DNA from: Brachynemurus nebulosus
Lineage: Eukaryota; Arthropoda; Insecta; Neuroptera; Myrmeleontidae
NCBI GenBank assembly: GCA_035578155.1
Contig: JAPWDM010000001.1
Span: 84,290,150-84,354,149 of the forward strand
DNA length: 64,000 bases
Direction: 5' to 3'
Position numbers and translations under genes: made by a program. Each line of letters opens with the position of its first letter. Position 1 is the stretch's first letter. Positions 45,801-54,345 of the stretch are shown one piece after another. The notes under the pieces are model-generated. The model had not been told where the DNA came from. It was given only the letters and a program-made list of their open reading frames with translations, and did no database searches.

Positions 45801-47330
45801 CCACATGATCTTAATCAGAGTAACGTCGACAAAGCAGCGTCGCACGCCTGGTTGAGTCAAGGAAGTCTTTTCCCGGAGACTGAAGGATTCATGCTAGCTA
45901 TACAAGATCAAGTAATTCATACAAAGAATTACTCAAAATACATACTTCGTGACTCGTCAATAACATCTGACTCATGCCGGAGATGCCATTCCAAACCTGA
46001 AACGATCCAACACATCACAGCTGCCTGTACTCAGCTCGCTCAGTCCGAATACAAACACCGTCACGACCAGGTTGGCAAAATCATATACCAGAAACTAGCG
46101 GTTAAGCACCACCTTATAACCGATAAAACACCTTACTACAAGCTCACACCAAAAGTAGTAGCGGAGAATGACTCCTGTAGACTTTACTGGGATCGGTCGA
46201 TTATTACAGATAAGACCATAAATCATAATCGACCAGATATCACCTTCGTAATGAAAAACACTAAGACAACCTATCTGATCGATATTGCGGTTCCAAATAC
46301 ACACAACTTACAAAAAACACACGCAGTTAAATTGGATAAATACACTGACCTCGCAGCCGAAATAAAACAACAATGGCGAATGGAACATGTCCACATCGTT
46401 CCAATAGTGCTCAGTGCCACCGGGGTCATTCCACACACACTACATAATAGTTTGAGCCTCTTGGGTCTCCCAAAATACACATATGTCACTATGCAAAAGG
46501 CAGTGATCATAAACACGTGTCGTATAGTACGGAAGTTCCTCAGTAATACGAATCCGACTGCGATATGTGAAAGCACAAGACCTGCTTCTACTCCATCTGA
46601 GCCATCTACAGTGAGCGAACAATACACTGACACTCATCCTACTGACACACAACACACATACATAAACACACAATACACTAACACTGAAAGACAAACACTT
46701 AACACACATACAGATCCAGATTCGTCTGATGGAGAGGGGGGATCGAACAACTGCCGCACTGTCACTGTTACCGCTCTGGTGCACAATCCTCCCCAATTCA
46801 ATAACACACAAGGTCCGTCAACCTCTGTACCATCTAAACGCGCAGTTCCAGGAACACCCGATCTTCATGAGCAATTTGATGAACCAGAAAACATCTACAC
46901 CAAGAAACGTAAAATAGAAAGACACATCCACACACATACACAAACACACACACAAACACACACACAAACACAAACAGTCCTTTCCCTTCCCTCTGTCCCT
47001 ACTCCTACCTACCATCTGAGGACACGAAAACGAACTAGGCTTTCACAGCCCTCTGTCATTGAGCCAACATCTACGCTCCCACAAAAGTCTCGCCGTACGA
47101 CCCAGTGTACACCAAAATAGACGAATAACACCTCGTTTCAAGTAGCAATAACAACAATATAGGGAGTGATGTGACAAACCCGTCCGTGAATGTACTACGG
47201 TACTTTTACGGATTGGTTTGGCACATTACCCTTCCACAGAGCCTAATACCTTGCATAATGCCGGTATAGGTGAATGTTACCCAGTACTGTCCTACTGAGT
47301 AGTGAGCGCCAGGTTGGCGTAAAAGTCTAT
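42824..47330 (+). mobile_element. R4/Dong-like non-LTR retrotransposon, apparently full length (~4.5 kb)
   Basis: Starts ACGCCCTGTGGGTGGG, ends GCGTAAAAGTCTAT, and lies between (TAA)n tracts at both ends; TAA repeats are the known target of the R4-clade element Dong. It holds one long ORF, a ~90-bp 5' leader (with GTCGTAAAAGGCGAC, which can form a small hairpin) and a ~210-bp 3' UTR. The ORF is uninterrupted, suggesting a young copy. Confidence 0.85.
42915..47120 (+). CDS. R4/Dong-like ORF: Myb, reverse transcriptase, CCHC finger, restriction-like endonuclease (1,401 aa)
   Basis: Multidomain protein for target-primed reverse transcription. Start chosen as the first ATG (MERNKKEK); the frame is open upstream, but only via GTG. 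From that ATG: a Myb-like DNA-binding segment at ~90-155 (W93 in MQWTDELNEFIV); a linker; RT from ~476 (KAPGIDN), FIDYKKAFDS with D608, RRGIFQGDSLSP, and the active site YMDD at 715-718; a CCHC finger at C1021/C1024 with HITAAC; and a PD-(D/E)XK restriction-like endonuclease with NRPDI (D1108), IDIAVP (D1123) and KLDKYTDL. After ~1210 there is an unusual ~190-residue tail, rich in Thr, Ser, His and Gln, with an HTQTHTQT run encoded by a CA-repeat. The RT/RLE architecture matches the R2/R4 group; YMDDIKIYA and the TAA target favour R4/Dong. No lesion was seen. Confidence 0.9.
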   Translation: MERNKKEKPRKNAAAGGATGRIRVTTECDSLDRGDDRLGSRQLPVSCNNTFSQNTTALLTEPPTPLAQPTLSVSSEHPLGTTKAGKKRVRMQWTDELNEFIVRTYFKVTRLETDKTGYRTKLHQEFAHSYPHLSRVTEQRLADQKRVIFTNNLIPSSLINTIKTQVAHQFAQNEESQDDGPPEMESPTQNDTQQLVENEPDHHETAVNDTLLQKIELEFNTALTEFEGTDPTHRYLLPKQHTSRRLAEIVEILNNTILPKHLETCDNFIELHTAIYCGAVATIRCNGSDVTPPVAHNSKEHKTPAWETRLNKRISNIRCNLGRITQYQQGTRSKRLNKYIHDILRKHTVHTQYEEPNKTLTEIRDTLHQKLTALAKRLRRYKTSTERRRQNQAFSRNERRFYQSLTNTVTDSNGLPEKNALHSFWANIWSNTIDHNDKASWIDTEYRNNEHLPEMPYTDITTEDVSRALQRSHNWKAPGIDNIQNYWLKHFTSTHKYLAEHFTLFIKTPNLTPKFLTQGITYMKSKNSDTKNRANYRPITCLPTVYKILTSCLAEKINEHCQINTILTEEQKGCRKRSQGCKEQLLIDSVVLEQAKGRKRNLYTAFIDYKKAFDSVPHSWLRRVLELYKIHPSIVNFLGTIMSDWRTTLHLSIGNEKTTSDLIQVRRGIFQGDSLSPLWFCLAMNPLSRLLNETKYGYNVGTQTNSRHNISHLMYMDDIKIYAATKHQLQQLLGLSNEVSRDLCMEFGIDKCRTQCRSGGKRDAVAFELEPESVMQPMDEGESYRYLGFNQDERIDHSAVKQHLMQQYLTRVRRLLSTHLDGKKTIKAINTYAVPVLTYSFGVIKWTPTDLTNIEIKTRVLMTKYRIHHPKAAIERLTLPRAEGGRGLIDIRNTHNKQVHNLREYFYTKTHTSHLHNVIIQADKAYTPLNLSHTEMPDSFCRLVTKEDKIQQWIRKPLHGRHPHDLNQSNVDKAASHAWLSQGSLFPETEGFMLAIQDQVIHTKNYSKYILRDSSITSDSCRRCHSKPETIQHITAACTQLAQSEYKHRHDQVGKIIYQKLAVKHHLITDKTPYYKLTPKVVAENDSCRLYWDRSIITDKTINHNRPDITFVMKNTKTTYLIDIAVPNTHNLQKTHAVKLDKYTDLAAEIKQQWRMEHVHIVPIVLSATGVIPHTLHNSLSLLGLPKYTYVTMQKAVIINTCRIVRKFLSNTNPTAICESTRPASTPSEPSTVSEQYTDTHPTDTQHTYINTQYTNTERQTLNTHTDPDSSDGEGGSNNCRTVTVTALVHNPPQFNNTQGPSTSVPSKRAVPGTPDLHEQFDEPENIYTKKRKIERHIHTHTQTHTQTHTQTQTVLSLPSVPTPTYHLRTRKRTRLSQPSVIEPTSTLPQKSRRTTQCTPK

Positions 47331-47345
47331 AATAATAATAATAAT
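47331..47345. repeat. (TAA)n between the two non-LTR elements
   Basis: Five AAT units; 3' flank or tail of the R4/Dong-like element and 5' flank of the next one. Confidence 0.9.
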
Positions 47346-48058
47346 GGTGGTGAGGACACCTATAGCAGCTGCCCTTGGCACCCGTGAGGGATATTTATCC
47401 CCCATTGGTGTCAAGGAGGCTAAGGGTTCCAGGGGTAGTTTATGCGCAATACAGTAATCTTCGGATTCCATTAGCCTCTGACTACCCAAGATCGGCACCT
47501 TTCCTTCTCGAGGTACCACTGTTTTCACAAAAGATGCCGGATCTAGAGGAGTAATCCTCGAATGTTCATTTCTTCAACCTTCGTTTTTATTTCGTTTCGT
47601 TTTTATTCTCTTTTTTTTTTTGTTTTCGTTATTTTTATTTCTTTTTGTTTCAGCTTTTCTTTTATCTTTTGTTTCTTTTTTGTTTTCGGTTTTGTTTTGT
47701 TTTCGTTTTTTTTGAATGTTGTCCCAACTTCAAGTCATCTTCGGGACCCACACTAGCTCGTGTGTGGCTTAGCGGCGTTGCCTGGAAAAGGGGATCCTGG
47801 TGACTGAGGGAAGCCGTTACCTGCGGGTACGGCGGAACAACACTTCACTTCGGCCCTGGCTTCAGGCATAGACCGTGGCTGCGGTTATGCACCGGCCGCA
47901 GTAACCTCGAGCGCCCCGGGGTCGTGCGTGTCACTGGGGCAATGGGCTTCGTCCCTAGGGCCCCTCATTTTCGTATCCCTAGCGTGGGAGTCCCACGTCC
48001 CTTATGAGGCTCCGTGGAGGGTGGGGAGCGGAGTGGGGGTTTATTTGTGTTACTGTTT
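47346..48058 (+). promoter_or_regulatory. 5' UTR and putative internal promoter region of the I/LOA-like element
   Basis: Starts GGTGGTGAGGACACC. A ~160-bp T-rich tract (47550-47712; TTTTCGTTATTTTTATTTC-type) separates two GC-richer, potentially structured parts; the second (47.75-48.05 kb) contains several GGG/CCC pairing segments. No ORF of note. The promoter role is inferred from the element class. Confidence 0.5.
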
Positions 48059-49540
48059 ATGGAGAACTCTAACTTATTAAACAAGGGCGAGTCCGGGCCC
48101 TCCAAACCGGACGCGAACCCTGCTCCACCGCTGTCATCTGGTGGGAGCACTGGTAGCGAGACACGTCTCGCTACTGCGTCCGCTGTACCCGCTCCGCAAT
48201 CCAGTGGAGCGAGTACACAAACGAAAAGGGGTAACCCTCCCCAACACAAAAAAGGGAAAAATCGTGGGACTCCACTACAATTGGAGTCCCCAAGAGTGCA
48301 AGTGTCCAGTTATGTGAAGTTTCTAGTCATAAAGCCGAAGGAAGGTGACTTTGGTAAAGTCAGTCCCTTCCTCCTGGCAAAACTGGTAAAAGATGGAATT
48401 GGGCAGGTTAAAGATGCCAAGCTATCGGGCAATGGGTTGCTCGTAGAGGCATTCTCACCGGCACAATCCGAAAAGATACAAAACTTGAAAGTATTAGGTC
48501 AGTACGCGGTAGACGTGATGCCCCACGGTGTATTAAATTACTCCAGGGGCGTCATTATGCATCCGTCTCTTGCGTACTGTACCCTGGAAGAGATAGTGTC
48601 GGAGATGTCTCCACAGGGGGTTATAGAAGCGAAAAGGCTAAAATTCAACAGGGGGAACAAATATCCTGAGTCCCCCTTAATCCTTCTAACATTCAATAGG
48701 GTCACACTACCTAAAGAAGTGATCCTTGGCCTTTTCAATAAAGTAGACGTGCGACCGTACATCCCAGCACCAATGAGGTGCTACAAATGCCAAAAGTACG
48801 GCCACGTCTCACAAAGATGTAATATACAGCAACAGATTTGCGTGTGCGGAAGGCCGTTACATGAAGGACGACCATGTGACGAGCCAATTAAATGTATCAA
48901 TTGTGGGGGTAATCACTCGGCTAAGTCGAGGAATTGCCCCATTTTTAAACAAGAATCCGCGATTCAGGAGTTGAGAGCCCTGGAGAGGTTAACCTACGCA
49001 GAGGCAAAACGGAAGCTTCTAGGCAATACGCCTCGTCGCTCAGCTCTTGAAGGTTATGCACGCGCTGTTGCGGCCCCCGCCCCTTCAGCGGTTGAAAAGA
49101 CAAGTGAAATCAAAGAAATAAAGGAAGCCATGAGACAAATGCAGCTGAATATGCAGAAAATGCAAGAGTGTCTCATGCGCTCCACGGGTGTAGCTGTGTC
49201 TACACCCAGTACAGCCGCTATTGTGTCAGCCAAGGTCCCTGAGGCCAAGAGGGTGCTAACAACCACCCCTCAGGGACCCGTCGTACGTACTGTGACGTCT
49301 TCTCCAAAGAAGATATCACCGAAGAAGGCTTCGCCTCCTAGAAGGCGTCACAGTGAGAGGGGAAAGGAGGTGGTAAAACCAAGGTCCCCCAAAAAGGGAC
49401 CCTCCACAACCACCTCGGAGGCAGAAACCATGCTGCCTCCACAATCGACGGTGCCACTGCCACAACGGCCAACGGCACCGTCCCAACCGGGCACACCCCG
49501 GTCACCTCCCTCTCGAGTCGCTCTATCCAAACACCGATGA
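48059..49540 (+). CDS. ORF1 (Gag-like RNA-binding protein) of the I/LOA-like element, 493 aa
   Basis: Coats the element RNA. Start chosen as the first ATG (MENSNLLNKGESGPSKP); the frame is open further upstream without an ATG. A Pro/Ser/Gly-rich N-terminus (~1-80) is followed by a folded region (SYVKFLVIKPKEGDFGKVS...) like the Gag domain of I/Jockey-group ORF1 proteins. Three zinc knuckles follow: C241YKCQKYGHVSQRC, CVCGRPLHEGRPC and CINCGGNHSAKSRNC. A short coiled segment (KEIKEAMRQMQLNMQKMQ) and a basic Ser/Pro-rich tail (SPKKISPKKASPPRRRHS) complete it. The stop overlaps the ATG of a 51-codon frame. No internal lesion was seen; the C-terminus may have been longer before a frameshift (see next entry). 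Confidence 0.88.
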   Translation: MENSNLLNKGESGPSKPDANPAPPLSSGGSTGSETRLATASAVPAPQSSGASTQTKRGNPPQHKKGKNRGTPLQLESPRVQVSSYVKFLVIKPKEGDFGKVSPFLLAKLVKDGIGQVKDAKLSGNGLLVEAFSPAQSEKIQNLKVLGQYAVDVMPHGVLNYSRGVIMHPSLAYCTLEEIVSEMSPQGVIEAKRLKFNRGNKYPESPLILLTFNRVTLPKEVILGLFNKVDVRPYIPAPMRCYKCQKYGHVSQRCNIQQQICVCGRPLHEGRPCDEPIKCINCGGNHSAKSRNCPIFKQESAIQELRALERLTYAEAKRKLLGNTPRRSALEGYARAVAAPAPSAVEKTSEIKEIKEAMRQMQLNMQKMQECLMRSTGVAVSTPSTAAIVSAKVPEAKRVLTTTPQGPVVRTVTSSPKKISPKKASPPRRRHSERGKEVVKPRSPKKGPSTTTSEAETMLPPQSTVPLPQRPTAPSQPGTPRSPPSRVALSKHR

Positions 49541-49692
49541 GCGACTCGGAAAGTGCGACCGCGTCGGTACGTACGGGTACAAAGCGCCCGACGTCCGACG
49601 CCTATACTAACACCTCGGCCACCGAATCTGACAATTCGGACGCCGAGGTGAAAGTGATAAAAAGAAAAAGGCTGGCCAAAGGGGAAACCTAG
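49537..49692 (+). CDS. Small overlapping ORF (51 aa) or displaced C-terminus of ORF1
   Basis: ATGA overlap with the ORF1 stop. Encodes MSDSESATASVRTGTKRPTS, then SDAYTNTSATESDNS and a basic end KVIKRKRLAKGET. The acidic/serine-rich then basic composition resembles the tail of ORF1 proteins. It may therefore be the original ORF1 C-terminus put out of frame by an indel, or a real reinitiation frame. It ends 44 bases before the ORF2 ATG. Confidence 0.5.
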   Translation: MSDSESATASVRTGTKRPTSDAYTNTSATESDNSDAEVKVIKRKRLAKGET

Positions 49693-49736
49693 GAAGTAGC
49701 CACACTTCCTAGGGAGCAACCCAAGTAGTAACAGAA

Positions 49737-52700
49737 ATGGCTATCGTACAGTGGAACTGTAATGGTGTTAAGCACCATTACTGTGAATTCCAGATGCTTC
49801 TGGCTGAGCACACGCCTATGTGCGTGTGCCTCCAAGAGACACATTTACGGCCGGCGGAACAATTTACCATCAAATACCATAAAATCCGCCGGCACGACGT
49901 ACAGCCAGACATCAGGGCGAGGGGGGGTGTTGCCATCATCATTAAAGATGGCGTTCCTTTCCGGGACCACCCGTTAAACACCCCCCTACAAGCTATTGCA
50001 GTACAATTTTTAAAACCGCCCCAGTTCACAGTATGCTCGGTCTACCTACCAGATTTCGACTGGAACGTCGAAGATTTGACCGAGCTTACATTACAGTTAC
50101 CACGTCCATTTTTGTCACTAGGAGATTTTAATGCTCACAGCCCCATGTGGGGCTGTAGCACAAGAGACGCCCGTGGAAGACTCATAGAACGGTTTCTAGA
50201 TGAGTCTGAAGCGGTCTTGTTGAATACCGGTCAAGGTACTTTCATTAACGCAAGAACCGGTGAGCTGTCGGCTATCGACTTATCACTCGGCTCACCGGTC
50301 ATGGCACACCGTTATGAATGGACGCTGGCGTCTGATTCATACGGCAGTAGCCATATTCCAATCATATTGAACAGTACCACGCCGATGACTCCACATTCAT
50401 CTCCGCCGAGATGGCGTCTCCGTCAAGCTGACTGGGAGATGTACGCTGATTCATTCCGTACACCCGAGCTGACTGGAGACGTAGAAGATGATGTGGAGCA
50501 AATGTCCTCCAGTGTCATTGAAGCAGCATATCAGAGTATACCGAAGTCGTCCAACATTCCACCCAAACGTCGCGTACTATGGTGGAATGAAGTCGTGAGT
50601 GTAGCAGTTGCAGAGAAAAAGCGGGCGTACAACGAACTCAGACATCGCCCCACGCAAGAAAATGTGATAGCCTACAAACGTGCTCAAGCACGTTGTAAAA
50701 GAACTATAAAAGAGCAAAAGAGGCTATCATGAGAGCAATATGTTTCGGCCATTAATACCTCCACCACCAACTCAGAGGTATGGAGAAGAGTGAGGGCCAT
50801 TACAGGGAAATCCTCCCGTTCACCAATGCCCTCCCTTCTCATCGTCGACGGTCGAAACATCACTGAACGCGCGGAAATAGCTAATTGCTTAGCTAAGCAC
50901 TTTGAGCGCGTCAGTAGCTCCCAGAATTACGACCCGGACTTCCTGCGGATCAAGATCGAACACGAACAAAACGATCTTGATTTTTTCTCAGATGAATCCC
51001 TCCAGTATAACCAACCGTTTTCTATGCAAGAATTACTGGAGGCGCTTCGGGGATCTGGGGACACCTCCCCTGGACCTGATGAGATCCCCTACGCCATGAT
51101 CCGGAACCTGCCTTATCCTGGTAAGTGTAGGTTACTGGATCTGTACAACGAAATTTTTAGGCAAGGCGTTTACCCTCCGCAGTGGCGGGAAGCTACCATC
51201 ATTCCGCTGCTAAAAGAGGGTAAAGATTCATCGCAACTATCTAGCTACCGTCCAATATCCTTGACTTGCTGTTTCAGCAAGGTATTGGAAAAAATGGTGA
51301 ACAACCGTCTCGTCTGGTGGCTGGAATCCCACAATCTCATACCTAAACATCAATGTGGGTTCCGCCGATACCATTCGACTACGGACCATCTTGTTCGCTT
51401 CGAGAATGCCATTCAAGACGCCTTTCTCCAACGAAAACACCTTGTGGCTGTGTTCTTCGATTTGGAGAAAGCTTATGATATGACCTGGAGGTATGGCATT
51501 CTCAAGAAGCTGCACGACTGGGGTTTAAGAGGTAACCTCCCTCAGTTCGTAAAAAGTTTTCTGACTGACCGTTCTTTTCGTGTCCGGGTAGGTGACACTG
51601 AGTCTGAGGCCCACTCCCAGGAGAATGGTGTTCCTCAAGGCTCCACCATTAGTGTCACCTTGTTCTCCATCGCAGTCAGTCATATTGCAGCTTCAGCCCC
51701 AATTCGTCGTTGCTTGTACGTTGATGACCTCACAATTTTTTATGCAGCCGATTCCATTGAGGATATCCAACAACGGCTGCAACAAGGCATCAATGAAGTG
51801 GTGACTTCTGCAGAAGCTCTTGGTTTTCGTTTCTCACCACAAAAAACATCGGTGGTTCACTTCTGCAGAAAGCGCAACGCACATCCGGATCCTGTTCTCA
51901 CATTGAAAGGATCCAACCTTCAGTGCGTCGATAGCGTCAGGTTTCTAGGACTTATTTTTGATAAACAACTAACATGGCGTCCACACCTCCAAGCCTTAGC
52001 TGCGAGTTGTCGCAGGACAATAAACATGCTTAAGTGCTTGGCAGGTGCATCGTGAGGTGCGGGCCGGGAGTCGTTGCTTCGCCTGTATCAATCGCTAGTT
52101 CTGACTAGGATTGATTACGGCAGCATTGCTTACTCCTCCGCCCGGGCGTCTGCGCTTCTACTCCTAGATCCTGTTCACCATGCAGGCATACGACTGGCTA
52201 CGGGAGCATTTCAAACGAGCTCTTCTATGAGCCTCTGCGTAGAGTCGGGTCTTCCTCCGCTGCGACTGAGACGTGAGCGTCTCTTGCTCAATTATGCAGC
52301 AGGGGTATATGCAACACCTACGCATATTAATCACCCGACTCTATTCAGATATCGTTTACAGGGGCTCTATGGTCGACGTCCCACCATAAGCCGACCAGTA
52401 GCCGTTCGAACGCAGGAGTTATTAGAGAGTCTGCACTTACAGTTCGCCAAGGTACTTCCCAAACGTCCTATGGAGGTACCTCCTTGGCTGATCCCTAAAG
52501 TAAGGTGTCGTTTCGACCTGACTGGTCTCAACAAGGAGGAGACCAGTTCATTCGAATATCGGTCCCGCTTTTATGAGATCATTAGCGAACTTGACTCTCT
52601 CTGCATATACACAGATGGTTCCAAAACAGCTACGGGTGTTGGAAGTGCCATCGTTATTCGTGACGATCCTCACGCTTGGTCACTTCCTCCCCAGGCCACT

Positions 52701-53399
52701 GTGTATACTGCGGAATTATTTGCTATTTTGCAAGCCCTGCGATTCTGTCAAACATCCGAAGACAGCGCATTCCTCATTTGTTCCGACTCATTGAGCGCGT
52801 TGCAAGCGATCTGCCACTCTCATACCATCGATCCACTGGTGCAGAACATCCGAACGTGTCTCTACATGCTCCGCCAAAAGTCTATCACCTTCTTTTGGAT
52901 TCCGGGACATGTAGGGATACCTGGCAATGAACTCGCCGACCAGGCAGCACGTCATGCAGCCGAAGTCGGTGAGCCACAGGACATTGCCATTCGCCCAGAG
53001 GATCTGAGAGTGTGCATTAGATCGGCGATCGATCAGAAATGGCAACGTGAGTGGAACAACCTCACGGCGAAGCTCAAACAGGTGAAACCTGAGGTCCGAA
53101 GAACTCCGGCACCTGTAAATCTGAGCCGGCGAGAGAGTGTGGCCCTGACACGTTTACGCTTGGGCCACACGGCGTTAACACATTGTCATCTTCTCGCCGG
53201 TGAGGATCAGCCAAGGTGCGCCGCCTGCGGGACGGCGCTGACCGTGAAGCATATAGTTGAGGAATGTGTAGCCCTTGAGCCATTACGCCAAAGGCTGCAG
53301 CTCCCGAATAATGTAGCCGAAGCTTTAGCTTATGATGCTGCCTCTGAAAGAAAGATGCTCGAATTTCTCCGAAATTCGCATCTTCTTCAGAGGCTTTAG
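49737..53399 (+). pseudogene. ORF2 of the I/LOA-like element (endonuclease, RT, RNase H), 1,220 codons with two internal TGA
   Basis: Enzyme for target-primed reverse transcription. One continuous frame from ATG 49737 to TAG 53397-53399, broken only by TGA at 50730-50732 (codon 332) and 52053-52055 (codon 773). APE endonuclease (~1-230): IVQWNCNG, CLQETHL, LSLGDFNAHSPMWG, SDSYGSSHIPI. RT (~430-770): PGPDEIPYAMI, YRPISLTCCFSKVLEKM, FFDLEKAYD, GVPQGSTIS, YVDD at 661-664. RNase H (~955-1085): YTDGSKTATGVG (D960), TAELFAILQAL, SDSLSAL, HVGIPGNELADQAA. The end has an HCCC-type finger (CAACGTALTVKHIVEEC). At both TGA sites the surroundings (RLS-stop-EQYV and AGAS-stop-GAG) fit an original tryptophan, TGG. 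No frameshift was found. Confidence 0.85.
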
Positions 53400-54188
53400 G
53401 GGCATTACATCTCTAAATTTTATTCAAGTCGTCTCTTCTTATCTCCCCCGATAGAATTTTAATTACAGTCATTTTAATTTATGTGTTTAAAAAAGTATTG
53501 TGTGTGTCTTAATTTATTTATTTATTAACCATACCCTGTTCCAGCTGGTCTGGCAGGGTACTTTTAGTCTTTTGTTATGCCACTAAGGGCCTTTTACACC
53601 CTTAGTGGTACTGTTGTTATTTATACGTGTTATTTTGTTTTTGTTATTGTTTTTTAACGATGTACCACCGAGGGCTCTTTACACCCGAGGTGGTACATCA
53701 CTTGTTTTTATTATCTGTGATATTTTGTTATGCCGCTGTAGACCTGTTGTTATGGTTCTACAGCGGTATTGTTTTGTCGGCCTGTGGCCTCCCAGTGACG
53801 CAATAAGTATTATCTGTGATAAACCTGTGATATTTTTTCTCTAGTCTCTGTGTTTTCTAGTCGGTTCTCTCCACTCCGGGGCCCTTTATACCTCGGAGGG
53901 AGTTCCAACGATGGCTTCCAGGCCTTGGTGACCGGACGCTCTGTCTAGTACTTATCGTACCATCACCAAGGACTGTCCGCTCTTTTTAAGCTCTGGGATG
54001 GCAGGGCCCATCGATGGATTTTATTATTATGTGTATGTTTTGTCCCTTGTCTATTGCATTTATGTGTTCCTGTCTGTTTTGTGTATGTTTTTATCTTTGC
54101 CGTTTATGGCGGCGCATGCCCTCTGTTGGCGATGCCGCCGGGTGCTGCTGACCGCGCCATCCACCGGCAGCAGTACCCCAATTTTAAT
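53400..54188 (+). other. 3' UTR of the I/LOA-like element
   Basis: ~790 bp with paired G/C-rich imperfect repeats (CCACTAAGGGCC...CCCTTAGTGG, CCACCGAGGGCTC...CCCGAGGTGGTA, GTAGACC...TCTACAGC) that can fold into stem-loops. No ORF of note. Confidence 0.6.
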
Positions 54189-54345
54189 CAAAAAAAAAAA
54201 AAAAAATAATAATAATAATAATAATAATGATTTTCATTGCTTAAGAAAATCTTTTACACCAGGGAAGGTCACTTAACATTTATGAGTAACAACAAATAAC
54301 AAAAATTATAATAAACAGAAAGTTCATTAAGTGGTTAATACTAGC

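Larger units (their letters stand above)
47346..54229 (+). mobile_element. I/LOA-like non-LTR retrotransposon, near full length (~6.9 kb)
   Basis: 5' region of ~710 bp, ORF1 (Gag-like), a small overlapping ORF, ORF2 (endonuclease, RT, RNase H), a long 3' UTR, then an A17 run and (TAA)n at 54190-54229. An APE endonuclease plus RNase H and a TAA-type tail fit the I/LOA group. Clearly GC-richer than its surroundings. Confidence 0.85.

Noticed and set aside
43311..47015. Several open frames on the minus strand across the R4/Dong-like ORF
   Set aside because: Antisense shadows of a strongly supported coding frame.
50730..50732. Programmed TGA recoding or selenocysteine in ORF2
   Set aside because: No supporting element visible; substitution of TGG is simpler.
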